The notes under the pieces were generated by a model, which made no database searches, was not told the origin of the DNA, and saw only the letters and a program-made list of their open reading frames with translations. Position numbers and translations under genes: made by a program. A stretch of DNA of 64,000 bases from Acidobacteriota bacterium (GTDB taxonomy: Bacteria > Acidobacteriota > Thermoanaerobaculia > Multivoradales > Multivoraceae), in the NCBI GenBank assembly GCA_028877275.1, contig JAPPFP010000021.1, positions 62,001 to 126,000 of the forward strand, given 5' to 3'. Shown here in pieces: positions 44,179 through 52,948 of this stretch. How positions within the stretch are numbered: position 1 is the first letter of the stretch; every line of letters begins with the position of its first letter.

Positions 44179-45822
44179 TCAGCGATCGGCGAGCCGGTCC
44201 GTGCCGTCGAAGCCCTCGAAGCCGGGGATGCCTTCGACCTCGAGACCGAGGATGGGGACCAGGCTGGGCGCGAGGTCGATCGTGTTCGCCCGGGCTTCGA
44301 CCACCTGGCCGGCGCCGTCCTGGCGGCGGATGATCAGCGGCACGTGGGTGTCGTAGGCGTACGGCGAGCCGTGGCTGGCCACGACGGCCGACGCCGGTAC
44401 GGGCAGGACGTTCGGCTCGACTACGACGACCAGGTCTCCGCTGCGCTCGGGGTAGTAGTTGTTCAGGTACAGCTCGTGGAGGGGATTCGCCGGGTCGAGT
44501 TCCGCCGGCCGGACGACCTCGGCGATCAGCGGACAGTCGCTCATCGCCTCGATGATCTCGTCCTCGATCGCGGCCCGGTTGGCCTCTTCCGCCGCGATCG
44601 TCTCGCCGTCGAGGTAGAAGGTGTCGACCAGGAACTCCCCGCCGCCGAAGCGGCCCTTCAGGCGCGACTGCAGGCGTTGCAGGCAAAGGGTCTGGTCCGT
44701 GCCGAAGCGGCCGCCGTCGCCGCCGTCGCGCACGACGAGTTCGGGGACTTCGCCGACGCCGTGGTCGGAGGACAGGGCGACGACCACGTTCTCCATGCCG
44801 ATTCGCTCGTCGACGAAGTCGAGCAGCTCGCCGATCGTGCGGTCGAGCCGGAGGATCACATCGAGGGTCTCGGGGGCGTTCGGGCCGTAACCGTGGCCTA
44901 CGGTGTCGAGGGCGGAGAAGCTGACCGCCAGCAGGTCGGGGATCTCGTCGGCGCCCAGGTTCTCCGCCTCGATCAGAACCTCGGCGAAGTCTTCGAGGTG
45001 GTTGTCGACGAAGGGCGACCGGTAGACGTCGGCGTAGAACGCTGCGCGCTCGACGGTGAAGCCGCCAACGGCGTGGGGGAAGGTGTCGATGACGGGGCCG
45101 CGGTCGAGCGGCTCGATGTCGTAGGACGACGTGTGGTCGAGCGGCAGGAGCGGCTCCCAGGCGTTGGCGAAGTGGACGGCCAGTCGGTCCTCGTCGTTGA
45201 AGGCCTCGACCCAGGCGGGTTGGGACTCCTCGTCGCCATAGTAGGTCGAGGTGACGAAGCTGCCCGTGGAGCGGCTGTACCACCAGGCGCCGTCCGCGTG
45301 GTGGCCGCCCATGAGGATCGCCGCGCGGTCCTTGGCGCTGGCGGCGAAGACCCTGGCTTCCGGGTATGTGGCCTTCAGCAGGTCGCCGAGAGCTGGCGCC
45401 AGCATGTTGCGCGGTGAGACGCCGTGGTCCGGGTCGCCGCAGCAGTAGACGTCGTTGCCGCTCTCGCGGTCGAACCAGGAGTTGCCGACGATCCCGTGCC
45501 GCTTCGGGAACACGCCCGTGGCCAGGGTCGCGTGTCCGGGGGCGGTTTCGGTGGCGCTGTGGAAGTGGTGGGCGTCGGTGAAGACGACGCCTTCCTGGAG
45601 GAGCCGGGCCAGCCCGTGATTCAGAAGGGGGCGGAAGCGCTCCAGGTAGTCGGCCCGCATCTGGTCGACGGCGATCAGGAGAACGAGCCGGGGCGCGCCT
45701 TCTGGGACCGCGTTGCCGGTGGTTTCTCCGTCGCTGGCCTCGGCTTCCGGCGCGTCGGCCGGGGCGCCGCATGCCAGGGCGAGCAGTGCGGCCAGCGCCG
45801 CGAATAGTGCGAGCTTCTTCAT
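44179..45822 (-). CDS. alkaline phosphatase family phosphodiesterase lipoprotein
   Basis: A 547-residue exported enzyme with a lipobox (LLALACGAP). The type I phosphodiesterase/nucleotide pyrophosphatase core has AVDQMRADYLERF (first metal ligand), a nucleophile threonine in ATETAPGHATLATG, and SSDHGVGEVPEL and a final YAYDTHVPLI carrying metal-binding Asp and His. The family cleaves phosphodiesters or phosphomonoesters in the periplasm; PhoD/PafA-like phosphate release is a possibility. The ATG overlaps the upstream gene's stop as ATGA. Confidence 0.93.
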   Translation of the reverse strand: MKKLALFAALAALLALACGAPADAPEAEASDGETTGNAVPEGAPRLVLLIAVDQMRADYLERFRPLLNHGLARLLQEGVVFTDAHHFHSATETAPGHATLATGVFPKRHGIVGNSWFDRESGNDVYCCGDPDHGVSPRNMLAPALGDLLKATYPEARVFAASAKDRAAILMGGHHADGAWWYSRSTGSFVTSTYYGDEESQPAWVEAFNDEDRLAVHFANAWEPLLPLDHTSSYDIEPLDRGPVIDTFPHAVGGFTVERAAFYADVYRSPFVDNHLEDFAEVLIEAENLGADEIPDLLAVSFSALDTVGHGYGPNAPETLDVILRLDRTIGELLDFVDERIGMENVVVALSSDHGVGEVPELVVRDGGDGGRFGTDQTLCLQRLQSRLKGRFGGGEFLVDTFYLDGETIAAEEANRAAIEDEIIEAMSDCPLIAEVVRPAELDPANPLHELYLNNYYPERSGDLVVVVEPNVLPVPASAVVASHGSPYAYDTHVPLIIRRQDGAGQVVEARANTIDLAPSLVPILGLEVEGIPGFEGFDGTDRLADR

Positions 45823-46562
45823 GTCTGGAGTGCCTTCAATGGGTGGCGGCCGTCGACGTGTCCCATGAACGGGGGATGGATGCCGTAGCCGATCAGTTCC
45901 TGGATTGTTTCGGACAGACGCGGCACTTCGCCGGCCGGTACGCCGAGGATGAAGTTCTCCTGCTGGCGGGCCCAGGCCGGGCAGTACTGAATGGTCAGCC
46001 CGAGCCGGGACCCCGCCGAGCAGTTCTCGCCGCCGCCGTGGTAGAGGGTGCCGAGGAAGATGAGCAGGGAGCCGGCGGGCATGATGACGGGCCGGGCTTC
46101 CGCGTCGTCGGGCCGGTCGCCGTTCCACCGGTGGCTTCCGGGCACGATGCGGGTAGCGCCGTTGTCCTCGGTGAAGTCGTCGAGCGCCCAGATGGTGCTC
46201 ACGCCGAGCGCCTGTCTGGGCCGCGGCAGCGGATAGAACGAGTCGTCGTGGTGGAGGCTTTGTGCGGCTTCACCGGGGTGGATCAGGATGGCGTGAGCCA
46301 CCGAGAGCAGGAAGCCGGGTCCGAGCGTCGCCTCGCAGGCCGCCATGACGGCGGGGTGCGCCACCAGTGCATCGAACAGCCGCGACTTCGCGAGCAGGCC
46401 GTAGACCCGTTGCGTGTTGTGGCCTTCGAAGGGATTGCGGCCGAACAGATGACGTTCGAAGTGGGGCTGGAGCACGCTTCGCAGCGCTTGCTGCTGCTCG
46501 CGGTCGAGTACTCCTTCCAGGATGACGTAGCCGTTCTCTTCGAGTTCCTCGAGGTGGGTCAT
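45819..46562 (-). CDS. phytanoyl-CoA dioxygenase family protein
   Basis: A 247-residue Fe(II)/2-oxoglutarate-dependent oxygenase of the PhyH family. The iron ligands are seen as the HxD in QSLHHDDSF and the distal His in TLYHGGGENCS, with the 2OG-binding Arg in SAGSRLGL. It starts EELEENGYVILEGVL, the family signature, and has no signal peptide. Substrates across the family are very varied. It overlaps the phosphodiesterase by 4 bp, and the start is 29 bp from the divergent ornithine cyclodeaminase-like gene, giving a shared promoter region. Confidence 0.93.
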   Translation of the reverse strand: MTHLEELEENGYVILEGVLDREQQQALRSVLQPHFERHLFGRNPFEGHNTQRVYGLLAKSRLFDALVAHPAVMAACEATLGPGFLLSVAHAILIHPGEAAQSLHHDDSFYPLPRPRQALGVSTIWALDDFTEDNGATRIVPGSHRWNGDRPDDAEARPVIMPAGSLLIFLGTLYHGGGENCSAGSRLGLTIQYCPAWARQQENFILGVPAGEVPRLSETIQELIGYGIHPPFMGHVDGRHPLKALQT

Positions 46563-46591
46563 CGGGGATGAGACTATCCTCCGCAAGCTCC

Positions 46592-47536
46592 ATGAAGATC
46601 TTCGACGCGGCCCGGACCGCCGAACTGCTCCCCTGGGGTGCTGTAGTGGACGCACTCGAGACGGGTTTTCGCGACGGTTGCGAGATGCCGGTGCGCCACC
46701 ATCACCGGGTCCAGGCGCGGCCCGGCGAGCCCGATGCGACGCTGCTCCTGATGCCGGCCTGGACCGCCGGCGGGTACCTGGGCGTCAAGATCGCGACGGC
46801 CTTTCCGGGCAACGCCTCGCGCGGCCTCGACACGATTCAGGGCAGCTACATCCTGGCGTCTGGAGAGACCGGCGAACCGCTGGCCCTGATCGACGGCGCG
46901 GAACTGACGCTCCGGCGCACCGCGGCGGCGTCGGCGCTGGCTGCACGGTTCCTCGCCCGCGCGGACGCCCGTCGCCTGCTCGTGGTCGGCACGGGCAACC
47001 TGGCGCCCCACCTGGCCGGGGCCCACGCCGCGGTGCATCCGAATCTCGAGGTCGAGTTCTGGGGTCGCCGGTCCGGGCGTGCGCTCGCGGCGTCGCGGTC
47101 ACCGCTGCTCGAAGGACTCGCAACGGGCCCGGCAAGCGACCTCGAGGCGGCGGTCCGAGGCGCGGACATCGTGAGCACCGCGACGCTTGCCACGGAACCC
47201 CTGGTCCAGGGCGACTGGCTCCGCGCCGGCATGCACGTCGACCTGGTCGGCGGCTTCACGCCGGCGATGCGTGAGGCCGACGACGAGGCGGTGCGCCGTT
47301 CCACCGTGTTCGTCGACACGCGGGACGGCGCTTTGCTCGAGGCCGGCGACCTGGTTCAACCGATCGCGTCAGGCGCCCTGAGGGCCGAAGAGGTTGCCGG
47401 CGATCTCTACGAACTGTGCCGCGGCCGGCACGCGGGGCGTCATGACCCGTCCGAGATCACGCTGTTCAAGTCGGTCGGCGCGGCGCTGGAGGATCTGTTC
47501 GCCGCCATCCTGTTGTGGGAGCGGAGTGGTGGCTAG
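46592..47536 (+). CDS. ornithine cyclodeaminase/mu-crystallin family protein
   Basis: A 314-residue cytoplasmic NAD(P)-dependent enzyme of the OCD/mu-crystallin family. The N-terminal substrate domain has ELLPWGAVVDALETGFRDG; LDTIQGSYILASGETGEPLALIDGAELTLRRTAAAS contains the conserved Arg/Thr segment. The Rossmann motif is LLVVGTGNLAPHLAG. Reactions in the family include cyclisation of ornithine to proline and reduction of imino acids; the actual one is not determined. ATG 46592 is preferred over 46568. It is divergent from the PhyH gene and 12 bp ahead of the S9 peptidase gene. Confidence 0.93.
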   Translation: MKIFDAARTAELLPWGAVVDALETGFRDGCEMPVRHHHRVQARPGEPDATLLLMPAWTAGGYLGVKIATAFPGNASRGLDTIQGSYILASGETGEPLALIDGAELTLRRTAAASALAARFLARADARRLLVVGTGNLAPHLAGAHAAVHPNLEVEFWGRRSGRALAASRSPLLEGLATGPASDLEAAVRGADIVSTATLATEPLVQGDWLRAGMHVDLVGGFTPAMREADDEAVRRSTVFVDTRDGALLEAGDLVQPIASGALRAEEVAGDLYELCRGRHAGRHDPSEITLFKSVGAALEDLFAAILLWERSGG

Positions 47537-47548
47537 ACTCTCGTACCT

Positions 47549-49699
47549 ATGCCAAAGGTACCTGCTGCTGTCCTGCTCCTGGCCGCTCTCGCGGTGACTT
47601 CCTGCGCCGGTCCCGCGGCGGGCCCCGGCGAGCCGCCGCTCGCCAAGGCGCGGCCGCATGAACTCGAGACCCACGGCGACGTCCGTGTCGACGAGTACTA
47701 CTGGCTGCGGGAACGCGAGGACCCGGAGGTCATCGCCTATCTGGAGGCGGAAAACGCCTACGTCGACGCCGCGCTGGCGCATACCGAGGCGCTTCAGGAG
47801 AGCGTGTTCGCGGAGATTCGAAGCCGGGTCGTCGAGGACGATTCGTCCGTTCCGTACCGTGACGGCGACTACTGGTACTACACCCGCTACGAGGAGGGGA
47901 AGCAGTACCCGATCCACGGCCGCCGGCCGGCCGATGGCGACGTCTTCGGCGGCGCTCAGGAGCCCGAAGCCGAAGAAGTGCTGATCGACGTGAACGAAGT
48001 CTCCGAAGGCAAGGAGTACACGGCGGTCCGTCCGTCCGTCAGTCCGGACCACCGGATCCTCGCCTACGGGGTGGACGACGTGGGACGTCGCTTCTACACC
48101 GTTCGATTCAAGGACCTGACGACGGGTGAGACCCTCGAGGACGAGATCCCGGACGTGACGGCGAATCTCGTCTGGGCCGCCGACAGCGCGACCCTGTTCT
48201 ACGTTCGCCAGGATCCCGACACGCTGCGCGCCTACCAGGTGTACCGCCACCGCCTGGGTTCCTCCGAGCCGGACGAACTGGTCTACGAGGAACCGGACGA
48301 GACGTTCAGCGTGTTCCTGGGGCGGACGCGGTCACGGAAGTACTTGCTGGCCACCTCGAGCCACACCCTGCGCACGGAGGTGCGCGTCCTGCGGGCCGAT
48401 GACCCGGACGGCGACTTCGTCGTCTTCGAGCCGCGAGGCGAGCGTCACGAGTACCACGTCGATCACCTGGGTGACCGCTTCTGGGTGCGGACGAACGACG
48501 GCGCGCCGAACTTCCGGCTCATGTCGACGGCCGAAAGCGAGACCGGGCGCGCGGCCTGGCGGGAGGAACTGGCGCACCGCGACGACGTGCTGTTCGAGGG
48601 CTTCGAGCTGTTCGATGGTTTCCTGGTCCTGGCTGAACGGCGAGAGGGCCTGGAGCAACTCCGCATCGAGCCGATGGGCGGAGGCGCCGTCGAGGGCCAT
48701 GACCTCGACTTCGGCGAACCGACCTACTCGGCCGGCCTCGGCGTCAACCCGGATCCGTCGTCCGCCACGCTTCGCTACGTCTACCAGTCGCTGACCACGC
48801 CGCGGTCGGTGTTCGACTACGACCCGGCGACCCGCGAGAAGACCCTGCGCAAGCAGGACCAGGTGCTCGGCGGCTTCGACGCCGCGAACTACCGGAGCGA
48901 ACGGCTGTGGGCGACCGCGGAGGACGGGGCCCAGGTGCCGGTGTCGCTGGTCTACCGGCCTGACATACGCTCCGGGGAGGGCGCCAACCCGCTGCTTCTC
49001 TATGGCTACGGCTCCTACGGCTCGAGCATGGACGCGTCGTTCAGCTCGCCGCTCCTGAGCCTGATCGACCGCGGCTTCGTCTACGCGATCGCCCACATCC
49101 GCGGCGGCGAGGAGATGGGCCGCTCCTGGTACGAGAACGGCAAGCTCCTCCACAAGAAGAACACGTTCACGGACTTCATCGCCGCCGCCGAGCATCTCGT
49201 GGCCGAGGGCTACGCGGACCCGGACCGGATCTACGCGATGGGCGGCAGCGCCGGAGGGCTGCTGGTGGGCGCGGTGTTCACGATGCGGCCCGACCTCTGG
49301 GACGGCGTCGTGGCCCGTGTGCCATTCGTCGATGTCGTGACGACGATGCTCGACGCGAGCATCCCGCTCACCACCTTCGAGTGGGACGAGTGGGGCGACC
49401 CGCGGGTCCGCGAGTACTACGACTACATGCTCTCCTACTCGCCCTACGACAACGTCGAGGCGCGGGACTATCCCCACCTGCTCGTGACCACCGGGCTGCA
49501 TGACTCGCAGGTCCAGTACTGGGAGCCGGCGAAGTGGGTGGCGCGGCTCCGGGCCAGCAAGACGGACGACAACCTCCTGCTGCTCGAGACGAACATGGGG
49601 GCCGGCCACGGCGGCGCATCCGGCCGCTACGACCGCTACCGGGAGACCGCCCTGGTCTACGCGTTCCTGCTCGATCTGGCCGGCCTCGGCGACTCCTGA
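47549..49699 (+). CDS. S9A prolyl oligopeptidase family lipoprotein
   Basis: A 716-residue exported serine peptidase: a lipobox-like signal (LAVTSCAGP), a beta-propeller domain, then an alpha/beta hydrolase. The nucleophile is Ser567 in AMGGSAGGLLVGAV, the acid is in TTGLHDSQVQYWEPAKW and the His in MGAGHGGASGRYD. The layout and the SLIDRGFVYAIAHIRGGEEMGRSWYE segment match oligopeptidase B/PtrB-like S9A enzymes, which cut small peptides after basic or proline residues. Location outside the cytoplasm is inferred from the lipoprotein signal. Confidence 0.95.
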   Translation: MPKVPAAVLLLAALAVTSCAGPAAGPGEPPLAKARPHELETHGDVRVDEYYWLREREDPEVIAYLEAENAYVDAALAHTEALQESVFAEIRSRVVEDDSSVPYRDGDYWYYTRYEEGKQYPIHGRRPADGDVFGGAQEPEAEEVLIDVNEVSEGKEYTAVRPSVSPDHRILAYGVDDVGRRFYTVRFKDLTTGETLEDEIPDVTANLVWAADSATLFYVRQDPDTLRAYQVYRHRLGSSEPDELVYEEPDETFSVFLGRTRSRKYLLATSSHTLRTEVRVLRADDPDGDFVVFEPRGERHEYHVDHLGDRFWVRTNDGAPNFRLMSTAESETGRAAWREELAHRDDVLFEGFELFDGFLVLAERREGLEQLRIEPMGGGAVEGHDLDFGEPTYSAGLGVNPDPSSATLRYVYQSLTTPRSVFDYDPATREKTLRKQDQVLGGFDAANYRSERLWATAEDGAQVPVSLVYRPDIRSGEGANPLLLYGYGSYGSSMDASFSSPLLSLIDRGFVYAIAHIRGGEEMGRSWYENGKLLHKKNTFTDFIAAAEHLVAEGYADPDRIYAMGGSAGGLLVGAVFTMRPDLWDGVVARVPFVDVVTTMLDASIPLTTFEWDEWGDPRVREYYDYMLSYSPYDNVEARDYPHLLVTTGLHDSQVQYWEPAKWVARLRASKTDDNLLLLETNMGAGHGGASGRYDRYRETALVYAFLLDLAGLGDS

Positions 49700-49707
49700 G
49701 TCGAGAC

Positions 49708-50049
49708 GTGGCGATCGACTTCAGCGACCGGCGGGATCAGCTCAAGCGGCAGCAGGCCGGGAGCCTGCGCTTCGTGCGCGTCGTGGTGCGCCTGGCGCTC
49801 CTGTTCGCGATCGGGGCGCTGGCCGTGCTGCAGGGCTTCTCGCCGACCTCGTGGATGCTCCTGGGCCTGCTCCTGGTGTGGGGCGCGTCCATGCCGTTCC
49901 TGCTACGCGGCATCCTGAGGCGGGTACGGGCGCTCGACCATCTCGCACGGTGGCAGCAGTTGACCCTGATCTGGACCGCGGCGCTGATCCTGATCGGCGG
50001 CTTCGCCGTGCTGGCGCGGTATGTCCTGCTGCCCTCCGCGCCCGGTTGA
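49708..50049 (+). CDS. small membrane protein
   Basis: A 113-residue protein with a short basic N-terminus followed by two or three transmembrane helices (VVVRLALLFAIGALAVLQGF, WMLLGLLLVWGASMPFLL and LIWTAALILIGGFAVLARYV). The start is GTG 49708, 8 bp after the S9 peptidase stop. Its TGA overlaps the acyl-CoA dehydrogenase ATG (TGATG). Not recognised as a family; the position suggests only that it belongs to the operon. Confidence 0.72.
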   Translation: MAIDFSDRRDQLKRQQAGSLRFVRVVVRLALLFAIGALAVLQGFSPTSWMLLGLLLVWGASMPFLLRGILRRVRALDHLARWQQLTLIWTAALILIGGFAVLARYVLLPSAPG

Positions 50050-51218
50050 TGGACTTCACCCTCACCGGACAGCAGCGGGCCCTGTGCGAGGGGATCGCGC
50101 GCACCTGCACGGGCTTCGACGACGAGTACTGGCTCGAAGTCGACAACGAGGTGCGGTTTCCAAACGAGTTTCACCGCGCCATGGCCGAGTGCGGCGCACT
50201 CGGTATCGCCATGCCGGAGGCGTACGGCGGTTCCGGCCTGGGCGTGACAGAAGCCGCTCTCGTGATGCACGAGGTGGCCCGCGCCGGCGGCGGCATGAGC
50301 GCGGCCTCGGCGATTCACATCAACATCTTCGGCCCGCACCCGATCGTCGTCTTCGGCACCGAGGACCAGCGGCGGCGGTTCCTTCCGGAACTGATCGAGG
50401 GCCGGGCGAAGACGTGTTTCGCGGTCACCGAGCCCGACGCGGGCCTGGAAACGACGGCGATCACGACGCGCGCCGAGCGGCAGCCGGACGGCGGTTACAT
50501 CGTCCATGGCCGCAAGATCTGGACCACGACCGCTCAGGAGGCGGATCGCGTCATGCTGCTTGCGCGGACGACGCCCAGGGCCGAGACCGGGAAGGCGACA
50601 AAGGGCCTTTCGCTGTTCTACACGACGCTCGACCGGTCGAAAGTCGAGGTCCGGCGGATTCCGAAGATGGGCCGGGCCGCCGTGGACTCGAACGAACTGT
50701 TCATCGACGGACTCGAGGTGCCGGCCAAGGACCGGATCGGCGAGGAAGGGCGCGGCTTCGAGTACATCCTCCACAGCCTGAACCCGGAGCGCATCCTGAT
50801 CGGCATCGAGGCGGTGGGGGTGGGCCGCAACGCGCTGGAGCGGGCAACGGACTACGCGCGTGAGCGCCGGGTCTTCGGTCGGCCGATCGGCCAGAACCAG
50901 TCGATCCAGCATCCCCTGGCGGAGTGCTGGATGGAGCTGGAGGCCGCCTTCCTGATGGCGATGCAGGCGGCGTCGCTCTACGACCGCGAAGAGCCGTGCG
51001 GCCACTACGCGAACGCCGCGAAGTACCTCGGCGCCGAAGCGGGCTTCAAGGCCTGCACCCAGGCGGTCATGACGCACGGCGGCATGGGCTACGCGAAGGA
51101 GTTTCACGTCGAGCGGCTGATGCGCGAAGTGATGATCCCGCGCCTTGCTCCGGTGAGCCCGCAGCTCATCCTCTGCCACATTGCCGAGAAGGTTCTCGGC
51201 CTCCCGAAGAGCTACTAG
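50049..51218 (+). CDS. acyl-CoA dehydrogenase
   Basis: A 389-residue FAD enzyme of the acyl-CoA dehydrogenase superfamily. Segments seen are GIAMPEAYGGSGLGVTEAALV, the FAD/substrate part CFAVTEPDAGLETTAI, and the C-terminal THGGMGYAKEFHVERLMREVMIPRLAPVS typical of FadE. Its chemistry is alpha,beta-oxidation of acyl-CoA thioesters with electron transfer to ETF. It starts with ATG 50049, one base overlapping the previous stop. Its 3' end overlaps the convergent folK gene by 53 bp. Confidence 0.95.
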   Translation: MDFTLTGQQRALCEGIARTCTGFDDEYWLEVDNEVRFPNEFHRAMAECGALGIAMPEAYGGSGLGVTEAALVMHEVARAGGGMSAASAIHINIFGPHPIVVFGTEDQRRRFLPELIEGRAKTCFAVTEPDAGLETTAITTRAERQPDGGYIVHGRKIWTTTAQEADRVMLLARTTPRAETGKATKGLSLFYTTLDRSKVEVRRIPKMGRAAVDSNELFIDGLEVPAKDRIGEEGRGFEYILHSLNPERILIGIEAVGVGRNALERATDYARERRVFGRPIGQNQSIQHPLAECWMELEAAFLMAMQAASLYDREEPCGHYANAAKYLGAEAGFKACTQAVMTHGGMGYAKEFHVERLMREVMIPRLAPVSPQLILCHIAEKVLGLPKSY

Positions 51219-51687
51219 CCGGGACCAGGGCCGCCAGGAGTTCGGCCGCCGTCTTCAGCAGGCCCGGATGCCACGCGTTCGGGGCGATCTCGACCAGGGG
51301 TTCGAGGACGAAGCGGCGCCGGTGCATCCGGGGATGCGGCAGGACCAGACCGGGCGCGTCGATGATGCGGTCGCCGAAGAGCAGCAGGTCAAGATCGATC
51401 GCCCGGGGGCCGGTGGCGGTGCGGTCGCGGCCGAGGGCGGCCTCGATCCCGAGCAGGGTTGCCAGCAGCGTGTGGGCGTCAACGTCGGTCTCGACCGCCG
51501 CGGCGGCGTTCAGGAACTCGGGGTCCGTTGCGCGGACACCGCGCTCCGGGACCGCCTCGGTTCGGTGGAATGTCGAGACCGACCTCACCTCCGCGGCCCG
51601 GCGCAGGTGACCGAGGGCTGTGCGCAGGTTCGCGCTCCGGGGCCGCAGGTTGGAGCCCAGGGCGATGAACGCGCGGGTACGGGTCAC
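51166..51687 (-). CDS. folK: HPPK, 6-hydroxymethyl-dihydropterin pyrophosphokinase
   Basis: A 173-residue folate-pathway enzyme that transfers pyrophosphate from ATP to 6-hydroxymethyl-7,8-dihydropterin. The AFIALGSNLRPRSANLRTAL start, EFLNAAAAVET, and GPRAIDLDLLLFG with the metal-binding Asp pair are all typical. The GTG start at 51687 overlaps the folP-folB stop as GTGA. The last 53 bp overlap the end of the convergent acyl-CoA dehydrogenase gene; the C-terminal tail after LLAALVP is probably unstructured. Confidence 0.95.
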   Translation of the reverse strand: MTRTRAFIALGSNLRPRSANLRTALGHLRRAAEVRSVSTFHRTEAVPERGVRATDPEFLNAAAAVETDVDAHTLLATLLGIEAALGRDRTATGPRAIDLDLLLFGDRIIDAPGLVLPHPRMHRRRFVLEPLVEIAPNAWHPGLLKTAAELLAALVPASSSSGGREPSRQCGRG

Positions 51688-52904
51688 GGCCGCCAGTCGA
51701 TCTGCGCGCCGACTTCGGCGACCCCGAGCTCGCGGGCCGCTCCGGGCTTCGAAACCCGGACCCGCAGCGACTCGATCCGCTTGCGGGTCTCCTGGCCGTC
51801 CGCCGGACCGGCGACCGCGACGGCGATCCGTTCGGCCAGCGTTTCGATCAGCCGGTACTCGCCGCCTGCCGCCACAGCCTGGGCGAGGTCGGCGATCTCG
51901 GCGTAATCCGTGGTTTCGCGGAGAGCGTCCGGCGCTCCCAGCGCGGCGGGCGCCATGTTCACCTCCACGTCCACGACGAGATCCTGGGGCGCCGAGCGTT
52001 CCCTCGCGGTGACGCCGATGCGGCATCGGCAAGGAATCCCGCGGGCGAGAACCCGCCGCCGGGGCGCCGGCGCCCGGCGATACCGGCGCAGGACGCCGAT
52101 GCTCTCCGCCAGTTGCCGGTGCTCCCTCACGTCGTGGACCCGTAGCACGTCGACAACATCGAGGGCCGCTGCCCAGCCGTTGACCGCCAGGGTTCCGGCC
52201 AGCCGGTCCTCGACCGCCACGCCGCCTAGCAGCCGGTCGAGGAAGGACTTGCGCGACGTGCCGAGCACCACCGGTGCGCCGACCGCGCGCAGCTCGCGCA
52301 GGTTCGCGAGCAGGTCCAGGTTGTGCTCGAGCGTCTTGCCGAAGCCGATTCCCGGGTCCACCAGCACGTCGACACCGAACCGACGGCCGGCCGCCACCCG
52401 CTTGGCCAGGTAGTCGCGGATCTCCGCCACGACATCGTCGTAGCGCGGCGCGCTCTGCATCGTCCGGGGCTCGCCCCGCATGTGCATCGCGATGACCGGC
52501 GCGCCGTGACGGGCCGCGACCTCCAGCATCGCCTCGCCGGCCCCCGAGATGTCGTTGATCATCCCTGCGCCGGCGGAGAGCGCCCTGTCCGCCGCTTCCG
52601 GCTTCGCCGTATCGACGCTCAGCGGCACGCCGAGGTCGAGGGCAATGATCCCTTCGATCACCGGCAGCAGGCGCGCGAGCTCGTCCTGGAGGCCGACGGG
52701 CTCCGCCCCCGGCCGGGTGCTCTCGGCGCCGACGTCGATCAGGTCGGCGCCTTCCGCCGCCATTCGTCGCGCGCGGTCGAGCGCCTGGTCCCGACGGTCG
52801 AAGAGACCGCCGTCCGAGAAACTGTCGGGCGTCACGTTCAGGACGCCCATGACCAGGGGGCGATCGCCGAACGCGAGCGTGTGCGGGCCGCAGACCAGTT
52901 CCAT
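51684..52904 (-). CDS. folP: dihydropteroate synthase-dihydroneopterin aldolase fusion (FolP-FolB)
   Basis: A 406-residue protein with two folate-pathway domains. Residues 1-280 are dihydropteroate synthase: VMGVLNVTPDSFSDGG, DVGAESTRPGAEPV, INDISGAG, LVDPGIGFGKTLEHNLDLL, GTSRKSFLDRLLGG and VHDVREHR are the family's loops. Residues about 285-406 are a FolB-type dihydroneopterin aldolase/epimerase (RVLARGIPCRCRIGVTARER, TTDYAEIADLAQ, LIETLAERIAVAV, LRVRVSKPGAA). The domain order, synthase then aldolase, puts non-consecutive steps in one chain; folK, acting between, follows directly. No linker or stop intervenes. Confidence 0.92.
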   Translation of the reverse strand: MELVCGPHTLAFGDRPLVMGVLNVTPDSFSDGGLFDRRDQALDRARRMAAEGADLIDVGAESTRPGAEPVGLQDELARLLPVIEGIIALDLGVPLSVDTAKPEAADRALSAGAGMINDISGAGEAMLEVAARHGAPVIAMHMRGEPRTMQSAPRYDDVVAEIRDYLAKRVAAGRRFGVDVLVDPGIGFGKTLEHNLDLLANLRELRAVGAPVVLGTSRKSFLDRLLGGVAVEDRLAGTLAVNGWAAALDVVDVLRVHDVREHRQLAESIGVLRRYRRAPAPRRRVLARGIPCRCRIGVTARERSAPQDLVVDVEVNMAPAALGAPDALRETTDYAEIADLAQAVAAGGEYRLIETLAERIAVAVAGPADGQETRKRIESLRVRVSKPGAARELGVAEVGAQIDWRP

Positions 52905-52948
52905 GGGTGGAGTCTAAGGGGGGCAGGCCGGGCTGCTAGCGTCGCCTG

